Shown piece by piece: positions 60,379 to 64,000 of a stretch of 64,000 bases of DNA. Every line of letters begins with the position of its first letter. The stretch's first letter is position 1. The notes under the pieces were generated by a model, which searched no databases, was not told the origin of the DNA, and saw only the letters and a program-made list of their open reading frames with translations. Origin of the DNA: Haloferax marinisediminis (GTDB taxonomy: Archaea > Halobacteriota > Halobacteria > Halobacteriales > Haloferacaceae); assembly GCF_009674585.1 (NCBI RefSeq), contig NZ_WKJP01000001.1, positions 1,364,001 to 1,428,000 on the forward strand, read 5' to 3'. A program made the position numbers and the translations under genes.

Positions 60379-60753
60379 CTAGACTTCGACCGTTTCCACT
60401 TCGACTTCACCACTCGAATTGACTCGCACCGTCGTCGACTCGTAGTCTTGAATGGTGTCTCTGTATCTTCTCTGGCCGTCGACGTACAGCGCGACAGGAC
60501 AGGTCTCGGCGTCAACCTCGCGCCTGATGGTTTTCGAGTCTCCCGCTTGTAACTCGAAATCCTTGTCACGGCATTCGGCGTCCAGCATCGCTTCTCCAGA
60601 AAACTCAGGACTGACGAACACCCTCACCATCTGCGACCCCTCACACAGTTGGAACTCACCACATTCGTCGGATGCTGGTTCAGACAGCCCACTCGTACAC
60701 CCAGAGAGAGCGACGAGCGACCCAAGAGACGCGAGAACCCGCCTGCGTTTCAT
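60379..60753 (-). CDS. Tat-exported lipoprotein of unknown function
   Basis: 124 residues. MKRRRVLASLGSLVALSGC is a twin-arginine-type signal followed by a lipobox Cys at 19. The mature part has Cys residues (CGEFQLCEGSQ) and a beta-rich body (DSKTIRREVDAETCPVALYV). No family recognised. Two Cys pairs may form disulfides outside the cell. ATG 60753 is fixed by the signal. Confidence 0.75.
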   Translation of the reverse strand: MKRRRVLASLGSLVALSGCTSGLSEPASDECGEFQLCEGSQMVRVFVSPEFSGEAMLDAECRDKDFELQAGDSKTIRREVDAETCPVALYVDGQRRYRDTIQDYESTTVRVNSSGEVEVETVEV

Positions 60754-60845
60754 GTCACCAAACTCGATTGACACAGTAAGTGTCTTGTGAGCGTTCGAGA
60801 CGGTGCGGCACAAGAGCCATCAGCCTTCCCACCCACAACTCACAC

Positions 60846-61337
60846 ATGCAACGGTCGGACCAAAAGGAGTCTGAGCGGTCCGTCGACGACATCCTCTCTG
60901 GACTCAGCCTCGACGACGACGAATCGACGCCGCAGAAGCAGTCCAAACGCGGTGGCGGCCGTCTCAGCGGCCTGTTCTCTCTCCGGACGTTCCTCGTCGC
61001 GCTCGTGCTCTCCATCGGTGGCCTCCTGATTGGTGGGGCAATCCCCATCGTCGGCTTCGTCGGTCGGTTCGTCGGTATCGCCGCTGTTGGCTTCCTCCTC
61101 GGAATCGCCGGGTCGAAACGCCACTACGTCGAAGTCGCCCTCGCAGGCTCGATTGCGGCCGGTCTGGCGTTCGTCCTCTCGACGCTGTTTTCGGTGTTTG
61201 CGCCGTTCGCGGTGCAACTGCTCGCGGACTACGGACTCGCGATTGCAGGCGTCGGCGCACTCAGTGGTGGCCTCGCTGGCATCGTCGGCCACTACTTCGG
61301 CCGTGATTTGAAAGACGGCCTGACGCGAGAACTGTAA
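60846..61337 (+). CDS. Small membrane protein with soluble N-terminal tail
   Basis: 163 residues. A polar, acidic N-terminus of about 45 residues (MQRSDQKESERSVDDILSGL) precedes four hydrophobic segments rich in Gly (about 48-68, 72-93, 97-122 and 128-152). DUF456-like in appearance, not certain. Function unknown. Divergent from the lipoprotein gene at 60379. Confidence 0.65.
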   Translation: MQRSDQKESERSVDDILSGLSLDDDESTPQKQSKRGGGRLSGLFSLRTFLVALVLSIGGLLIGGAIPIVGFVGRFVGIAAVGFLLGIAGSKRHYVEVALAGSIAAGLAFVLSTLFSVFAPFAVQLLADYGLAIAGVGALSGGLAGIVGHYFGRDLKDGLTREL

Positions 61338-61361
61338 CGGCTAAAAAGCGAGTACGGACAC

Positions 61362-62015
61362 TCAGTTAATCTCCCAGCCGTCGCCGTTGTAGACGACGAG
61401 GCCACCCTCGGCGAGGCGCTGGAGTGCCCCATCGACCATGTTGGGGTCTGCGTTCACGTCTTTTGCGACGCTTCTGACCGTGTTCGACCCGTTCGCGACC
61501 GACGCGAGAATCTCGGCGTAGAACCGGCTGTCGGCGTCGACGCCGAGCCGGTCGTTGATTCGGTCGAGTACGTCCGTCAGTCGCCCTTGTACCCACCGCT
61601 GGGCGAGCGAGAGTTCGTTGTCGAGTTCCTGTAGCTTCCCGAGTTCGCGCGCGAGGTCGACGACGTCGTTCGTCTCGGTGTTTTCTACGTCCAGTGAGAC
61701 GTGCGGGCAGCGCCCGGCCATGTCGAGACTGGGGCTCGGTGGGTACGCGCTCTTCGCGCCGAAGCCGTACGGCGAGACGTTCACCTCGAGTCGGAGGTTC
61801 CGAGAGATGTGGAAGTACTTGCGCCGTTGGTCGTCGGTGCGTGACTCGATGAGTCCCGCGTCCTCCAACTTCCGGAGGTGGTCGATGACGGCCTTTGGGC
61901 TGACGCCGAGGTACTCGCTAATCTCGGTGACGTAGCACGGTTTGTGCGAGAGTAGCCGCAAGATACGGCGGCGGTTTTCGTTCCCGAGTAGATCAAGCAG
62001 TACCGCGGAGTCCAT
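61362..62015 (-). CDS. ArsR-type winged-helix regulator
   Basis: 217 residues. N-terminal wHTH: LLDLLGNENRRRILRLLSHK, YVTEISEYLGVSPKAVIDHL and EDAGLIESR, then a mixed alpha-beta domain to the C-terminus with a second possible wHTH near 165-215 (ASVANGSNTVRSVAKDVNAD). No metal-binding Cys pair is seen, so it is not a metal sensor of the ArsR/SmtB kind. Target unknown. It lies 24 bases after the convergent membrane gene. Confidence 0.82.
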   Translation of the reverse strand: MDSAVLLDLLGNENRRRILRLLSHKPCYVTEISEYLGVSPKAVIDHLRKLEDAGLIESRTDDQRRKYFHISRNLRLEVNVSPYGFGAKSAYPPSPSLDMAGRCPHVSLDVENTETNDVVDLARELGKLQELDNELSLAQRWVQGRLTDVLDRINDRLGVDADSRFYAEILASVANGSNTVRSVAKDVNADPNMVDGALQRLAEGGLVVYNGDGWEIN

Positions 62016-62087
62016 TAGGTGTCCATAGTCTACGGGTGGCCAAAAGCCTGACTCATGGGGAACGCTACGCTGTCGTGCGATTAGTGA

Positions 62088-62753
62088 TTATGACCCACGG
62101 GGAAGGCGGTCGAAGGCACGAGCGGCGAGAAACACCGCGAGAAACGACAGGCCAACGGTGATGACCGCGAGCAGGAGACCCGCCTCGTACTTCAGCGGAG
62201 GATAGTAGCCGAACCCGTAGTCGAACACGTCGTTGACGAGGGCGAGTCCGAGGGCGAACACGAGCGCGCCCTTCGTCGTCGCGCCGTAGCGCGGGATGAG
62301 ATACGCCGCGACGAGGAACCCGAGGTGCGTCAGCATGATTCCCCAGTAGTCCCAGAGCGCGGCGCCCGAAAATCCGACGTAGAGGTCGGGCCGGAGGTTC
62401 AGTGCGACGGCCGTCCAGATGCCGTACTTGACCAACCAGACGAACGCGAGCGTGTGGAGATACGCGAGTGGCCGGTTGACTGGGGCGTCCACGACCCGCC
62501 GACCGAGATTCGGGAGAAGCGTCGCCGCCGACAGCGTCATCAAGGCGAGGGCAGTCGGTGAGTCACCGAACAGCGGGTAGAGAAATGTCGGGATGTCTGC
62601 GAGCGAGGGGTCCGAGTGAACGTAGAAACTCACGCCGACGAGGAACGCCGAGGCGTTGAGGAGGATGAAGACGACGAGGCTAGGGCCGTTTCCGAGGTAA
62701 TACTCGACCCACTCGTCGACGGCCGCGTCGAGGTCGAAATCACGCAGACGCAT
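62088..62753 (-). CDS. DUF1405 family membrane protein
   Basis: 221 residues from MRLRDFDLDAAVDEW. Five to six hydrophobic segments: around 27-45, 66-80, 100-118, 133-152, 163-176 and 190-212. Motifs NRPLAYLHTLAFVWLVKYG and NDVFDYGFGYYPP match DUF1405 proteins as I recall them; function unknown, rhomboid-like in size. The longer open frame to 63107 is antisense to gpmI. Confidence 0.72.
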   Translation of the reverse strand: MRLRDFDLDAAVDEWVEYYLGNGPSLVVFILLNASAFLVGVSFYVHSDPSLADIPTFLYPLFGDSPTALALMTLSAATLLPNLGRRVVDAPVNRPLAYLHTLAFVWLVKYGIWTAVALNLRPDLYVGFSGAALWDYWGIMLTHLGFLVAAYLIPRYGATTKGALVFALGLALVNDVFDYGFGYYPPLKYEAGLLLAVITVGLSFLAVFLAARAFDRLPRGS

Positions 62754-62859
62754 CGCCGATGTGGACGGTGCGCCGGAAGAAAAGGCCGTCGGGGTCGGCT
62801 GAGAGGAAGGCGCTGCCAAGAACAAAGGACAATTACCCCAGGGTGCCGAACCAGCGGCT

Positions 62860-64000
62860 ATGAACGCAGCCCTCATCATCCTCGATGGATGGGGTCTCGG
62901 TGACCACGACCGCCGCGATGCAATCAAAGCGGCGGACACACCGAACTTCGACACGTACCGCGACGCGGGTGCCTCCGGCACGCTCATCGTCGATGGCCGG
63001 CGCGTCGGCCTCCCGGACGGCCAGATGGGTAACAGCGAGGTCGGCCACCTCAACATCGGGGCCGGCCGCGTCGTCAAACAGGCGTACACCCGCATCGGCG
63101 ACAGCATCGAAGACGGGTCGTTCTACGAGAACGAGGCTATCACGGCCGCCTACGACCACGTAGAAGAGACCGGCGGGCGCGTCCACCTGATGGGACTCGT
63201 CTCCGACGGTGGTGTCCACTCCGATCAAGAACACCTCCACGCGCTCATCGAACTCGCCGCAGACCGCGGTGTCGGCGCCGTCACCCACGCATTCATGGAC
63301 GGACGCGACACCTCCCCGACCGGCGGCGAAGGCTACCTCACCAATCTCGAAGCCGTCGTCGACGAACAGGGAACCGGGCAGGTCGCCACCGTCACCGGAC
63401 GCTACTACGCGATGGACCGCGACCAGAACTGGGAGCGGACCAAGCGCGCCTACGACGCAATCGTCGAGCGCGAGGCCGAGTGGACCGCAGACACCGCCGT
63501 CGACGCCGTCACCAAGTCGTACGACCGCGGCGACACCGACGAGTTCGTCGAACCGACGCTCGTCGACGACGCGCCCGCGCTCGAAGACGGTGACTCGGTC
63601 ATCTTCTTCAACTTCCGCGCGGACCGCGCTCGCCAACTCGTCCGGATGCTCTGCGACATCGAACCCGAGTGGGAGTTCGAGACAACGCCCCCGGAGATTC
63701 TCATGACGACGATGACACAGTACGACAAGACGTTCGACGTGTCCGTCGCGTTCCCGCCGGAGCAACCCGAAGACACACTCGGCGAAGTTATCTCTGAGGC
63801 GGGGATGACGCAGTTGCGCCTCGCAGAATCCGAGAAGTACCCGCACGTCACCTACTTCCTCAACGGCGGCCGCGAAATCGAGTTCGAGGGCGAGATTCGA
63901 CGCATCGTCCCGAGTCCGGACGTGCCGACCTACGACCTCCAGCCCGAGATGTCCGCCGAGGAACTCACCGACACGGCCATCGACTACATCGAGTCCGACG
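62860..64000 (+). CDS. gpmI: 2,3-bisphosphoglycerate-independent phosphoglycerate mutase, 5' part
   Basis: Interconverts 3- and 2-phosphoglycerate. 380 codons are in the window; the 3' end is outside. Alkaline-phosphatase-like metal site: LIILDGWGLGDHDRRDAI at the N-terminus, catalytic Ser59 in QMGNSEVGHLNIGAGR, THAFMDGRDTSPTGG, GRYYAMDRD and FFNFRADRARQLVR. Length will be about 505 residues if full. Start ATG 62860 (MNAALIILDGW). Divergent from DUF1405. Confidence 0.93.
   Translation, partial: MNAALIILDGWGLGDHDRRDAIKAADTPNFDTYRDAGASGTLIVDGRRVGLPDGQMGNSEVGHLNIGAGRVVKQAYTRIGDSIEDGSFYENEAITAAYDHVEETGGRVHLMGLVSDGGVHSDQEHLHALIELAADRGVGAVTHAFMDGRDTSPTGGEGYLTNLEAVVDEQGTGQVATVTGRYYAMDRDQNWERTKRAYDAIVEREAEWTADTAVDAVTKSYDRGDTDEFVEPTLVDDAPALEDGDSVIFFNFRADRARQLVRMLCDIEPEWEFETTPPEILMTTMTQYDKTFDVSVAFPPEQPEDTLGEVISEAGMTQLRLAESEKYPHVTYFLNGGREIEFEGEIRRIVPSPDVPTYDLQPEMSAEELTDTAIDYIESD

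Noticed and set aside
1-64000. CRISPR array, insertion sequence or rRNA
   Set aside because: No regularly spaced direct repeats of 25-40 bases, no transposase, and no rRNA-like sequence were found on either strand.

Overview
This window is a chromosomal segment of a halophilic archaeon, most likely Haloferax or a close relative. The DNA is GC-rich, the encoded proteins are very acidic, many genes start with few or no leader bases behind a TTTAWW-type TATA box, and stop/start overlaps (ATGA, GTGA) are common. Family markers point the same way: a three-subunit propionyl-CoA carboxylase with PccX, a JAMM desampylase, GatD, ribosomal S17e, CofD and Tat-exported lipoproteins. The genus is inferred from gene content and order; no search was run.

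Layout. 0-5 kb: 5' part of the B12-dependent ribonucleotide reductase gene, a small membrane gene with a probable one-base error, and the overlapping trpD-trpF-trpE-trpG operon behind a palindromic operator. 5.3-5.8 kb: two identical tRNA-Val genes followed by decayed tRNA-like pieces. 5.8-12.9 kb: a Tat-exported duplicated protein, DUF2062 and CBS proteins, the sucC-sucD operon, a quinone-oxidoreductase-like enzyme and an SDR. 13-16 kb: two tandem sodium:neurotransmitter-type symporters, the first split by a one-base deletion. 16.2-18 kb: pccB-pccX. 18-22.3 kb: a glycerophosphodiesterase, rps17e and a tight four-gene set (cofD, Dus-like flavoprotein, CitG-like enzyme, DUF447) that looks like an uncharacterised coenzyme or flavin pathway. 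22.4-29.4 kb: two paralogous HD phosphohydrolases around a small membrane protein, an amidohydrolase, UspA, and birA with an internal in-frame duplication. 29.4-37.3 kb: pccA, asd, an HPP membrane protein, a lipoprotein and a malic enzyme fused to a phosphotransacetylase-like domain.

37.5-41 kb: tRNA-Pro and the conserved archaeal adk-DUF106-cmk-truB set. 41-48.6 kb: a YeiH-type exporter, a UspA/APC-UspA transporter operon, an epoxide-hydrolase-like protein and a HypE-like protein. 48.6-53.8 kb: an alpha/beta hydrolase divergent from kynureninase, an SDR, the desampylase overlapping idi, and an Lrp regulator divergent from carA. 55-64 kb: a PAS protein with a degenerate histidine-kinase core, a double GNAT, gatD, a membrane protein, a VapBC pair, small membrane and lipoproteins, an HTH regulator, a DUF1405 protein and the 5' part of gpmI.

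How the genes connect: birA lies beside pccA, which carries its probable biotin-acceptor domain, while pccBX is 11.7 kb away. trp biosynthesis and a possible kynurenine branch are both present. A core TACGAATTT sequence recurs in the trp operator, in the lrp/carA spacer and upstream of a small membrane gene, suggesting a shared Lrp/TrpY-like regulator. I saw no CRISPR array, insertion sequence, rRNA or intact prophage.
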